From CAVOEB01 sp965249645 (GTDB taxonomy: Bacteria > Pseudomonadota > Alphaproteobacteria > UBA828 > JAPUJA01): a DNA stretch of 64,000 nucleotides. The position numbers and the translations under genes were made by a program. Where the stretch lies: assembly GCA_965249645.1 (NCBI GenBank), contig CBDFML010000009.1, positions 1 through 64,000 on the forward strand. Direction: 5' to 3'. This document shows, piece after piece, positions 34,152-42,039 of the stretch (position 1 is its first letter; the number at the start of each line of letters is the position of its first letter). Below the pieces are notes generated by a model that worked only from the letters and a program-made list of their open reading frames with translations, made no database searches and had not been told where the DNA came from.

Positions 34152-34286
34152 GATCGCACCGAGCACTACATCGCCGGCGGCATCGACGAGGCGACGGCCG
34201 AGGATCTGCTGCGCAGCGATGTCGAGACCGCCGAGCGGGCCGTGCTGCGGCTGATCCGAGTGCCGCTTGAGGACGGCCGGTTCGAC
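34152..34286 (+). pseudogene. Lysozyme internal fragment
   Basis: Translation gives YIAGGIDEATAEDLL then SDVETAERAVLRLIRVPLE and DGRFD, matching residues about 47-85 of the two intact lysozymes. It starts directly after the ietS remnant and is cut by the IS end at 34287 inside the DGRFD codons. No catalytic part remains. It means lysozyme-homologous DNA lies on both sides of ietAS. Confidence 0.8.
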
Positions 34287-34359
34287 TGTCCGTCATCAAA
34301 ACATTTGGGACATCTGGGCCTGTTTCTTAACGGAGGATCCGGCTCATCATGGGTTGATG

Positions 34360-35340
34360 TTAAGCCGCTTGCTTGCGTTGGGCCAAGCGGCGTTTTTGGA
34401 TGGTCAGTTCTTTGATCTTTCTCCTTCTCTCGATGATGGCGTGGTCCCGGCCGAAGTAGACGTCGGCTGGCGGTAGGTTGGCGAGGCTTTCGTGATAGCG
34501 GCGGTAGTTGTAGTACTCGACGAAGGCGCCGACGCCGGCCTCAAGATCGCCTGGCAGATAGTAGTTTTCCAGCAGGACACGGTTCTTCAGGGTCTGATGC
34601 CAGCGCTCGATCTTGCCCTGGGTCTGAGGATGGTTCGGTGCGCCGCGGACGTGATCCATACCCTGATCCTCAAGCCAGGCTGCAAGATCGCCGGCGATGT
34701 AGGACGAGCCGTTGTCGCTGAGGAGCCGGGGTTTGTGAACGACCTCCGCGCTGCTGCAACCTGACGCTTCGAGGGCCAGCTTGAGCGTGTCGGTCACATC
34801 TTCAGCCCGCATGGTGGTGCACAGCTTCCAGGCAATGATGTAGCGTGAGGAGTCGTCGAGGATCGTTGACAGATAGAACCAGCCCCAGCCGATGACCTTG
34901 AGGTAGGTGAAGTCGGTCTGCCACAGTTGGTTCGGGGCTGCGGTCTTGTCGCGGAACTCATCGGCTGCCTTGATGACGACGAAGGCCGGGCTGGTGATCA
35001 GGTCGTGGGCCTTGAGCAGGCGGTAGACGGACGCTTCCGAGACGAAGTAGCCCTTGGTATCGGTAAACGTCACCGCCAGTTCCCGCGGCGACAACTCCGG
35101 CTCATCGAGGGCCAGGTCCACGATCTGGCGGCGGACATCGTCGGGGATGCGGTTCCAGATCTGGCCGGGACCACCGGTACGGTCTTCAAGGCCGGCTTCG
35201 CCGAAGGCTCGGTAGCGATCGTACCACCTGTAGAATGTGGTCGCCGGAATGCCCAGCTTGTCCAGGGTGCGCCGGACCGGCAGGTGGGAGCGTTCGACCA
35301 GGCGGATGATTTCCAGCTTCTCAGACGCGGGGTACCTCAT
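34360..35340 (-). CDS. IS3-family transposase OrfB, copy A
   Basis: The 326 residues open with an HTH segment (YPASEKLEIIRLVERS; LDKLGIPATTFYRWYDRY) and then the DDE core: NQLWQTDFTYLKV (Asp), RLLSDNGSSYIAG (Asp) and HPQTQGKIERWHQT (Glu), ending in a Lys/Arg-rich tail. ATG 35340 overlaps the orfA stop as ATGA, and an A7 tract (CTTAAAAAAAGC) lies just upstream, a typical -1 frameshift site. The gene itself is intact. Confidence 0.9.
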   Translation of the reverse strand: MRYPASEKLEIIRLVERSHLPVRRTLDKLGIPATTFYRWYDRYRAFGEAGLEDRTGGPGQIWNRIPDDVRRQIVDLALDEPELSPRELAVTFTDTKGYFVSEASVYRLLKAHDLITSPAFVVIKAADEFRDKTAAPNQLWQTDFTYLKVIGWGWFYLSTILDDSSRYIIAWKLCTTMRAEDVTDTLKLALEASGCSSAEVVHKPRLLSDNGSSYIAGDLAAWLEDQGMDHVRGAPNHPQTQGKIERWHQTLKNRVLLENYYLPGDLEAGVGAFVEYYNYRRYHESLANLPPADVYFGRDHAIIERRRKIKELTIQKRRLAQRKQAA

Positions 35341-35711
35341 GCGCCGTCTCCCCCATCCCCGATCATGCTTTTTTTAAGCAGCCGGTTCTCCAGCACCTGT
35401 TCGGCAAGCGCCTCCTTGAAGTCATGCATCTCGCGGCGCAGGTCCTTGACCTCACCCGAGGACGCCTAACGGGCGGTATCGCCCGAAAGCCGTTTCTTGC
35501 TAGCCTCGAGGAACTCCTTGGACCAGCTGTAATAAAGGCTCTCGGCGATACTCTCACGCCGGCACAGCTCGGCAAGGCTGAACTCACCGCGCAGACCATC
35601 CAACACGATGCGGATTTTCTCCTCACAGGAATATTGCTTGCGGGTCACCCGGCGGATGTTCTTGACAAGCCGCTCAGACGACGATTCTCGGGTTCCGGAT
35701 TTCTGTCTCAT
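35337..35711 (-). pseudogene. IS3-family OrfA, copy A, with in-frame TAG
   Basis: The frame from ATG 35711 reads QKSGTRESSSERLVKNI and an HTH (FSLAELCRRESIAESLYYSW), then meets TAG at 35466-35468 in SGDTAR-stop-ASSGEVK, and continues to LLKKSMIGDGGDGA. In relatives this position usually encodes Gln (CAG to TAG). Without suppression no full OrfA or OrfAB can be made. Confidence 0.8.
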
Positions 35712-35729
35712 AGGCACTGACGGGGGACA

Positions 35730-36031
35730 ATCTTGATAGCTCCAGCCAGGATTGCCGAGGCGCTCCCATTCGTCGAAATTCCCTTCCGATGAAGGCGTTT
35801 TCGATACCCACGACAGAACCGCAGCCAACAGGCGTTCTCAGAAAATGACGGTCGAGAGAATCATCGCGAAGGGAACCTCGAACTGGACTTGAACAACGAC
35901 GGTGAAATCGTTTTACGAGGTTAATTCCGGAATCGGTCAAGATGAAGTTCAAGGCCGTCCTGCGGGCCGATGCACCCAATCACGTTGCCGGCGGTATCGA
36001 CGAGCACGACAATACCGGCCACGCGCATCCG
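35730..36031. other. Non-coding or unrecognised stretch
   Basis: About 300 bases between the IS copy A end and the flavoprotein scrap. Minus-strand frames are open (for example LNFILTDSGINLVKRFH) but resemble nothing I recognise and have no good start. Probably debris from rearrangement. Confidence 0.35.
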
Positions 36032-36136
36032 TCCCATCACATTGCAATGAGGTACTTGATAGAAGGGATTTCGCGCCGTCACCGGGCCAATTTGGGCCAG
36101 TTCGAAAAGCACGTCATTTCTGGTGTCGCGTGCAAT
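36032..36136 (-). pseudogene. N-terminal scrap of a trimethylamine-dehydrogenase-like flavoprotein
   Basis: The frame reads RDTRNDVLFELAQIGPVTA, then RNPFYQVPHCNVMG, which matches the opening of the TMADH/DgcA group of NADH:flavin oxidoreductases (normally LFEPVxIGPVTARNRFYQVPHCNGMG). Similarity ends abruptly after about 35 codons. These enzymes demethylate dimethylglycine, trimethylamine or related compounds. It is the 3'-most piece of a broken locus read on the minus strand. Confidence 0.7.
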
Positions 36137-36178
36137 TCGTGCCGTTCTCCTCCTTCGGACAGCGCCGAGCGTGCGCCG

Positions 36179-37588
36179 TCAACCGTTCCAGAGCCCTTCG
36201 TCGCGAAGCTCCTTCGTCGCCGCTTCAATCCCGGCGCGGCTGGTATCGACGATGAAGTCGATCTCCTCCTCGTTGATGATGAGCGGCGGGGAGAGGACGA
36301 TCAGATACTGGTTGCCGAGCGGTCTCAGGATCAGACCCCGGTCCTGACAATGCCGATCGATGCGCATACCCATTTCATACTCCGCCGGGAACGGCTCTTT
36401 CGTCTTCTTGTCGGCGACGCAATGGACACAGGCCATGAGCCCAAGCCCGCGCACCTCGCCCACGATTGGCAATTCCTCGAGGGTCTGAAGACGTTCGAGG
36501 AAATAAGGGCTGAGCTCGCGCACCCATTCGCAGAGCCGTTCGCGCTCCATGATCTCAATATTTTTTAGCGCGGCGGCGCAAGGGACAGGATGACCCGAAT
36601 AGGTGAAGCCCTGGGCGAAGACCGAGCCTTCCGCGCCCGCGCCGCTCACGGCGTCGAACAGTCGTTCGGAGATGATCGTCGCGGCGAGAGGCAGATAGCC
36701 GGAGGTCAAGCCTTTCGCGCAGGTGATGATGTCCGGCACGATGTCGAACACCGGTTCGGAGGCGAAGAAATGACCGAGCCGGCCGAAGCCGGTCACCACC
36801 TCGTCCGAAATGTAGATCACGTCGTATTTGCGGCAAACCTCGAGGGTCCTGCGCTGATAGCCGGGCGGTGGAATGACCAGCCCCCCGGTCGCCATGACGG
36901 GCTCGGCTATGAAGCACGCGACGTTTTTGGGACCGAGCTCGAGAATTGTATTCTCGAGATCCGCCACCTTCGCGTCACAGAATTCATCCATACTCATGCC
37001 GTCGGGTCGGAAATATGGGTTCGGCGAGGGCAGCAGATGGACAAAGTCGTCTTCGTCCAAATAGTCGAAATATTCGCTCCGTTCCGACATTTTGCCGGAC
37101 AGAGACGAGGTCAAATACGTCGAACCGTGATAGGAATCGATTCGTGAGAGTACGTGCCGCTTCGTCTTATGCCCCCGGTAGCTGTAATAGAACAAGGCGA
37201 ATCGAACGGCCGATTCAACCGCATCCGATCCGCTTCCTGATAGGAAAACCTTGTTGAGATCTCCGGGCGCGAGGCTCGCGAGCTTGGCCCCGAGCTCTGC
37301 CGTCGGCGGCGATGTCATCTGGTGGAAGGGTGAGAAATAGACGAGGTGGCGCATCTGATCGGCGACCGCATCGACGATCTCTTTCCGGCCGTAGCCCACC
37401 TGTGTGCACCACATGCCCGCTGGGGCATCGAGATATTTGTTGCCTTCGGAATCGTAGATGTAGCACCCTTCCGAATCGGTGATGACGAGGGAGCGCGGCA
37501 TGTGTTCGAAGTCGTGCCAGCTATGTATGAGGAAATCGCTGTCCTTCTTCCGAAGATCTTCGGTGTCGTAGTGAATATTCGTTCGCAT
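36179..37588 (-). CDS. Class III (omega) aminotransferase
   Basis: PLP-dependent aminotransferase of 469 residues. SGSGSDAVESAVRFA is the cofactor-phosphate region, YHGSTYLTSSLSG follows, YISDEVVTGFGRLGHFF carries the PLP-ring Asp and ITCAKGLTSGYLPL the Schiff-base Lys; GEVRGLGLM lies near the end. The family transfers amino groups from omega-amino acids, polyamines or taurine to pyruvate or 2-oxoglutarate. It follows a polyamine-type binding-protein gene and an oxidoreductase scrap on the same strand, so a role in polyamine or amino-compound breakdown is likely. Intact. Confidence 0.92.
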   Translation of the reverse strand: MRTNIHYDTEDLRKKDSDFLIHSWHDFEHMPRSLVITDSEGCYIYDSEGNKYLDAPAGMWCTQVGYGRKEIVDAVADQMRHLVYFSPFHQMTSPPTAELGAKLASLAPGDLNKVFLSGSGSDAVESAVRFALFYYSYRGHKTKRHVLSRIDSYHGSTYLTSSLSGKMSERSEYFDYLDEDDFVHLLPSPNPYFRPDGMSMDEFCDAKVADLENTILELGPKNVACFIAEPVMATGGLVIPPPGYQRRTLEVCRKYDVIYISDEVVTGFGRLGHFFASEPVFDIVPDIITCAKGLTSGYLPLAATIISERLFDAVSGAGAEGSVFAQGFTYSGHPVPCAAALKNIEIMERERLCEWVRELSPYFLERLQTLEELPIVGEVRGLGLMACVHCVADKKTKEPFPAEYEMGMRIDRHCQDRGLILRPLGNQYLIVLSPPLIINEEEIDFIVDTSRAGIEAATKELRDEGLWNG

Positions 37589-37783
37589 CGCTTCACTCTC
37601 CTTCTGGTCGAGGCAGATCTGTTATCCGACGTCGATTCATCGCAATAGTCCCAGCCGCTTCCTCTCGGCCAAAAGGCGGGCGGCTTGCCAGCAATTTGAT
37701 TCGGTTCATGGTGGACAGCCGCAAGCGAACAACAGATTGTCCATCAGCAAACGATGTTCTTCAGCGGCAAAAATTTTGTCCGC
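37589..37783. other. Short intergenic stretch
   Basis: About 195 bases between the aminotransferase start and the GMC scrap. GAAGGAGAGTGA-type sequence just before 37588 is a suitable ribosome-binding site for the aminotransferase. Nothing else is recognised. Confidence 0.3.
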
Positions 37784-38026
37784 CTATCTTTCATAGATTC
37801 TCGCTTCCCACTGTTTCGATCGGCAGGAGCCCGCCACGACGCCGGCCTCGATGAACGCCGCGTAGAGCGGATTCAGCATGGGGTCCCGCATCACGCGCAC
37901 CGGAACCTTATCGCCACGGTTTTCGTCGGCCCCGCCCTCGAAGCTTTCGATCCGCCGAAAATAGGGCAGCACCTCGGCGAAGTTCCAAACGGCGTTCCCC
38001 GTGGATGGAGCGGCTTGGTTCGTCAC
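37784..38026 (-). pseudogene. GMC (choline-dehydrogenase-like) oxidoreductase fragment
   Basis: The 80-codon frame contains VWNFAEVLPYFRRIESFEGG, then ADENRGDKVPVRVMRDP and NPLYAAFIEAGVVAG, which corresponds to the stretch about 90-160 residues into glucose-methanol-choline family flavoproteins (typically EVLPYFRRxExFEGGADxxRG). The FAD-binding N-terminus and the catalytic C-terminal half are absent. It lies 28 bases after the solute-binding-protein gene on the same strand. Confidence 0.75.
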
Positions 38027-38053
38027 ATGACAGAAACGCCTCGTACGAATGCT

Positions 38054-39184
38054 CTAATAGCCGGCCTTCACCTCTATGAACATGCGGTTGATCTTTTCCT
38101 GAGTGTCGGCAGCGAACGGTCTCAACAGCACACCGGCGGTAACGACCGCCTCCGGATCAAGCCAACCCAGTTCTTTTAAAACCTCAAGGTTGGCGTGCTC
38201 GAAGGCCTTCCGGTTCGCGTGTCCGTACGCGTACTCTTCAATGGCGTAGACCCCGGATTCGGGTGCAAGAATGGTGTCCAAATAGGCATACCGCATCTCG
38301 TCGGGCGCGGGAGCGTCCGTGACGAGCACGGATAGGTCTATCCAGGTGAGGATGCCTTCCTTCGGCACCATGTACGCCACGGGAACGCCTTGTGCCCTGA
38401 GCTCGGCATACACGTCGCTCCACGCATAGGCGGCGACGACCTCGCCCGACGCGATCGATTGTGCGAGCGACGTGTTGTCGCCGTAGTAAAAGCGCACAAG
38501 TTCCCGCTGCTGCGCCAGGCGATCGCGGACTTTACTTATCTCCTCGTCGTTCATGTTGAACGGGTCCGCAACGCCGGCGACCAAGGCCGCCGGCACGGCC
38601 GCCTCGTCAGCAGAGTCTCGCATCGCGATTTGGCCCTTGTACTTCGGGTCCCAAAGGATCTCCCAAGTATGGTTGTCAAGATACTCAGGCGCGAGGTCCG
38701 TGCGGAAGACGACGGAGTTGTTACCCCATATGAAGGGCACGGCCCATTGAATCCCGTCTTCGAGGGTGCCGCTCTCTTTCAGCTTGTCAAAGACATCGGG
38801 CCAATGGACGAGCCGCGAGGTGTCGATCGGTGAGATCACGCCGCCGTCCCGCCAGCGCCGGATAGACTCGAAGCCGGTGGTGGAGACGTCCGGTTTGTAA
38901 CCGGCTTGAAGCTTGACGAAAGCCTCCTGAAGGTCACCAAAATATGAAAACAGCGGCGCCTTACCGTAGGTCTCGAAATAGCTTCGATACATCTCAGGCA
39001 CGGCATAGACGTCCCAGGTGAAGACGACCAAGTCGTCACCCCCCGCTCTCGCCCTTCGATGCAGCGCGGGAATTGTGATCGTCGCTATGCCAACGGATGC
39101 GAGCGTTTTCAGCATCGTGCGGCGGCTTAATTTCTGCGCCTTCAACATGGCCTTAAACTCGTTTGGGGATAGTGGCTTGTTCAT
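38054..39184 (-). CDS. Polyamine-type ABC transporter solute-binding protein
   Basis: The 376 residues resemble the PotD/PotF class of periplasmic binding proteins. The N-terminus holds a twin-arginine signal (SRRTMLKTLASVGIATITI) after a polar leader, so export by Tat is likely. WDVYAVPEMYRSYFETYGK opens the mature domain; DNTSLAQSIASGEVVAAYAW and GILTWIDLSVLVTDAPAP are typical ligand-pocket segments. No permease or ATPase lies beside it; the nearest polyamine-type transporter genes are at 62-64 kb. It heads the minus-strand series with the GMC scrap and the aminotransferase. Confidence 0.9.
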   Translation of the reverse strand: MNKPLSPNEFKAMLKAQKLSRRTMLKTLASVGIATITIPALHRRARAGGDDLVVFTWDVYAVPEMYRSYFETYGKAPLFSYFGDLQEAFVKLQAGYKPDVSTTGFESIRRWRDGGVISPIDTSRLVHWPDVFDKLKESGTLEDGIQWAVPFIWGNNSVVFRTDLAPEYLDNHTWEILWDPKYKGQIAMRDSADEAAVPAALVAGVADPFNMNDEEISKVRDRLAQQRELVRFYYGDNTSLAQSIASGEVVAAYAWSDVYAELRAQGVPVAYMVPKEGILTWIDLSVLVTDAPAPDEMRYAYLDTILAPESGVYAIEEYAYGHANRKAFEHANLEVLKELGWLDPEAVVTAGVLLRPFAADTQEKINRMFIEVKAGY

Positions 39185-39311
39185 TGGATACCTCCGCTGC
39201 GTCAGATGTTCGGCCGATAATTTGGAATTTTGCGCGCTGCTGCGCGCCTCGTATGCATTGGTAGCAGGGTTTAGCGGCTCTGTCAGGTTCCCTATGTTAG
39301 GCTGATCGAAT

Positions 39312-39718
39312 TGTCCGTCGTCAGATGATTTGAGACAGGGTGGGGCGTAAAATGACGGAGGCTCTGGCTCACCTGGTTGATAATTTTAGGCAGCGGCTTC
39401 GCGATGTTGCAAGCGCCGGTGCTCGATGGTTTTTCGTTTGATCCTTTTCCTTTCCAGCAGGATGGTTTGGCTGCGCCCGAAGTAGACATCGGCGGGCGTG
39501 AGGTTATTCAAACTCTCGTGGTAGCGCCGGTGGTTGTAGTGCTCGACGAAGGCGCCGAGCTGGGCTTCGAGATCACCGGGCAGACCATCCAACACGATAC
39601 GGATTTTCTCCTCAGAGGAATATTGCTTGCGGGTCACCCGGCGGATGTTCTTGACAAGCCGCTCAGACGACGATTCTCGGGTTCCGGATTTCTGTCTCAT
39701 AGGCACTGACGGGGGACA
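39312..39718 (-). mobile_element. Internally deleted IS3-family element, copy B
   Basis: It has both ends of copy A (TGTCCGTCGTCAG at 39312; inverted TGTCCCCCGTCAG at 39718) but is only 407 bases. The first 40 codons of orfA are fused in frame to the last 64 codons of orfB (39386-39700, join at IVLDGL/PGDLEA), giving a 104-codon chimeric frame. It could be moved in trans by an intact relative. No target duplication is visible. Confidence 0.8.
39386..39700 (-). pseudogene. Chimeric OrfA-OrfB remnant of copy B
   Basis: The frame begins RQKSGTRESSSERLVKN like OrfA of copy A and after LDGL switches to the OrfB tail (GAFVEHYNHRRYHESLNNL; LLERKRIKRKT). The HTH is cut short and the DDE core is gone, so it cannot transpose itself. 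Whether the 104-residue product is made or binds IS ends is unknown. Confidence 0.7.
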
Positions 39719-40018
39719 CCCGACGATGGACGAGCTTGCTGCCTGGTTGGGCAGCGATGTTCGCATCGACACCGTACCGCTCGCACGCGACACGACCGAC
39801 TGGATGCTCGGCTCGTTCTGGGCGCACTCCGAGCGCGTGCTCGATGCACAGGCGCGAGCGGCAACGTTCGGATTTGCCCGCATGGATGACGCGGTAGTCA
39901 ATTGCGTGGTGAGTGCGGTGGCACGCGACCTCGAAGACGGCACGTGGGACGCAGCCACGGGCACTTGCGCCACCTCGCAGCGCTCGATGTGGGGCTGCGC
40001 CTGGTGGTGGGTCGTTAG
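39719..40018 (+). pseudogene. SAM-dependent methyltransferase, C-terminal fragment
   Basis: The frame from the IS end reads MDELAAWLGSDVRIDTVPL, then RDTTDWMLGSFWAHSERVL and RDLEDGTWDA, matching the C-terminal third of a common SmtA/type 11 methyltransferase. Near 39957 a one-base shift is needed to continue GHLRHLAALDVGLRLVVGR to TAG 40018. The SAM-binding half is missing on the IS side. It has lost its N-terminus and is also frameshifted. Confidence 0.7.
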
Positions 40019-40083
40019 GGACGTCCGGCGTAGCGGCTGGTGAGTGGTGGATCGCAGCCGCCAAGAAACTCATCGATGCGAGC

Positions 40084-40220
40084 TGTCCGTCGTCAGAATG
40101 AATGGGTCAGTCGCGGCGGATATCTAAAGGAGGTTCTGGCTCATCCTGGTTGATGTTAAGCCGCTTGCTTGTGATGGGCCAAGCGGCGTTTGCGGATGGT
40201 CAGGTCTTTGATCTTCCTGC
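40084..40220 (-). mobile_element. Solo IS3-family end, copy C
   Basis: The stretch starts TGTCCGTCGTCAG and follows the left end of copy A through TTGATGTTAAGCCGCTTGCT and the OrfB terminal codons, then diverges near 40220. Only the orfB-proximal end remains. With copy B it brackets the methyltransferase scrap. Confidence 0.7.
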
Positions 40221-40550
40221 TTAGCCGAATCCGACGGCATAGATTGCATCCTCCTCAAACACCTCTTCGATCAGCCTGCTGATCAGCTGCGGCTTGATCG
40301 GTCGCACCGACAAGTCCGTATCGTGGTAGGTCTGGTGCTCCGCCGTCTTCAGGCCCGTAATCCGCGCTTTGACCGGCGCACTGTCACGCCGATGGCCCGC
40401 GGCCCCCCCTAGCCGTAAGCGCATCGTCCAGAAATGCGCCCGAACAGGCAGGAATGCCGAGCGTCGCCGACCATGGACCGGACGCGGCCGCTTTGGCACT
40501 AATGTGCACACTGGATCATTCCACGTCAAATCATGTAGGGAGCCCAGCCG
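40221..40550. other. Intergenic stretch upstream of the DUF1476 gene
   Basis: About 330 bases. The minus-strand frame ending at 40221 closes with LSVRPIKPQLISRLIEEVF and looks like the end of some protein, but I cannot name it and it runs into the promoter side of the DUF1476 gene. It marks the island/core boundary. Confidence 0.3.
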
Positions 40551-40871
40551 ATGACCGCTTTCGATGACCGCAAGACAGCCGCCGAAGCAAAGTTCAAGCA
40601 TGACCAGGAGTTTCAGTTTAAGGTCATCGCGCGGCGCAACAAGCTACTCGGCCTGTGGGCGGCGGAGCAAATGGGCATGCCGGGCCAGGATGCCGAGGCC
40701 TACGCCAAGCAGGTCGTGATCGCCGATTTCGAAGAGCCAGGCGATGCCGATGTGTTGCGGAAGGTGCTTGGCGATCTGATCGACAATGGGATCACGGCGG
40801 ACGAGCACAAGGTGCGTCACGAGATGACTCGCCTGCTTGAGGAGGCGAAGACGCAGATGGCGACCGAATAG
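40551..40871 (+). CDS. DUF1476 protein, ATP synthase inhibitor zeta-like
   Basis: The 106 residues follow the DUF1476 pattern: FDDRKTAAEAKFKHDQEFQF opening, RRNKLLGLWAAEQMG, YAKQVVIADFEEPGDADVL and a C-terminal helix. In Paracoccus the family member (zeta subunit) binds F1 and blocks ATP hydrolysis. It is a conserved alphaproteobacterial core gene and so suggests that core sequence resumes here. AGGGAG precedes ATG 40551. Confidence 0.93.
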   Translation: MTAFDDRKTAAEAKFKHDQEFQFKVIARRNKLLGLWAAEQMGMPGQDAEAYAKQVVIADFEEPGDADVLRKVLGDLIDNGITADEHKVRHEMTRLLEEAKTQMATE

Positions 40872-41552
40872 CACGCGGTCATTTAGATTAGCCAAATTAA
40901 CAGGCTGCTATGAATTGGATTCAGGACGCTTTATGCCGCGGTGGTGCTCGATATCCTGCGGGGGCCGGGCCTGGTGTTCGCGCCGGATCGATTCCGGGTC
41001 AGCTTCAGCCGAGTCGCGTCCGCCAATGCACCACCGGCCTATCGCCAATTCGTGGATCGAAGCATCCTTTCCCGGTCGGGTCCACGTGCAGCCACGAGAG
41101 CAACGGAGTTCAGGGACTGTGAATCCCGTCGCCCGCCGATAGCAACTCAATGACACTTCAAATGAATTTTGGAATTTGCAATTACCAAGAACATATTGTC
41201 GCGAACGCTTGACCCGCCCCCAACGAGGTCCTGTGCGTGACCTGCCCCCATTAAGTGGTCCACCGCTTATGCAACACAGCAAGGGTCTGAAGCTTCCGAA
41301 GTCGCCACCTCGTGTAATCGCAAGTTTGATGTGGTTTTGGTCTCTATGCAAAAGCAACTGTGAATTTTCGCCGCCGCCGCAACACCCTATTGGCAAAGGT
41401 TCGAAACCCAATCGCTGTGCAATCGCGAATAGCGAGAGAAGGTTTCGATCCCAGTTTCGTTCCCACCGCCAGCTCAATTTTGATGCCGTGGTTCACGGCG
41501 CACCGCATCCGGATAACGGCGGCGGAACCCATTTGTAAGGACGGAGGTCCCT
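40872..41552. other. Gene-free stretch with one IS-like arm
   Basis: About 680 bases in which no frame resembles a protein. The only recognisable piece is the arm at 41238-41271, the same as the inverted repeats at 22631 and 22841. A T-arm-like GGTTCGAAACCC at about 41399 is not part of a tRNA. Confidence 0.4.
41238..41271. repeat. Solo copy of the 22631/22841 inverted-repeat arm
   Basis: TGACCTGCCCCCATTAAGTG followed by GTCCACCGCTTATG matches both arms at 22.6-22.9 kb nearly base for base. No partner arm is seen nearby. It is likely one end of a lost insertion sequence. Confidence 0.65.
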
Positions 41553-41942
41553 ATGCTTGATTACGCACAAAACCTGTCCCAGAGCGGGCTCGGGGAATGG
41601 CGTCCGCTCGACGATCTGGGCGCCGAGATCGTGAGCGGTACGCCTGAACAGCGCGAGCGGCTCGATTACGGCTCGGACGTGAGCGCGTTGATGACGGGCG
41701 TGTGGGAATGCACCCAGGGCAGCTTCTCGCTGACCTATCCCTTCAACGAGCTCGCCACCATCCTCGAGGGCAACATCACGCTCACCTTTCCGGACGGCTC
41801 CGAGCACAGCTTTGGCCCCGGCGATACCCATTTCGCCCAGAAGGGCGACAGGGTGACCTGGACGGTCCATAGCGAAAAGGTCCGCAAGACGTTCTTCATC
41901 TATATGGGCGATCAGGTCGAGGCCTCGGCCGCCGCCGAGTAG
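41553..41942 (+). CDS. Cupin-domain protein (Cupin_3/DUF861 type)
   Basis: The 129 residues form one small cupin barrel. SLTYPFNELATILEGNITLTF and GPGDTHFAQKGDRVTWTV cover cupin motifs 1 and 2, ending RKTFFIYMGD. The type is common beside amino-compound and ureide catabolic genes (EutQ/ureidoglycine-aminohydrolase-like), but metal ligands are not obvious and the function is open. GGACGGAGG lies before ATG 41553. It precedes the methyltransferase gene by about 100 bases on the same strand. Confidence 0.8.
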   Translation: MLDYAQNLSQSGLGEWRPLDDLGAEIVSGTPEQRERLDYGSDVSALMTGVWECTQGSFSLTYPFNELATILEGNITLTFPDGSEHSFGPGDTHFAQKGDRVTWTVHSEKVRKTFFIYMGDQVEASAAAE

Positions 41943-42039
41943 CCGGCTGCTTTTCTCGTTTCGGAACCCGGCAAGACAAATGCCCGCAATAGGCGTAGGG
42001 TCTTAAGGTGCTTCAACAAGAAGCGAGAGGAGGGATCGG

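Larger units (their letters stand above)
34287..35729 (-). mobile_element. IS3-family element, copy A (full length, orfA broken)
   Basis: The ends are TGTCCGTCATCA (34287) and, inverted, TGTCCCCCGTCAG (35729). The 1443 bases carry orfA and orfB on the minus strand. No clear target duplication flanks it (GAC versus ATC). Two reduced relatives lie at 39312-39718 and 40084-40220. A nonsense codon in orfA probably disables it. Confidence 0.85.

Noticed and set aside
41390..41420. T-arm-like GGTTCGAAACCC as a tRNA fragment or attR
   Set aside because: There is no acceptor stem or anticodon arm, and the sequence does not match the tRNA-Ser 3' end.
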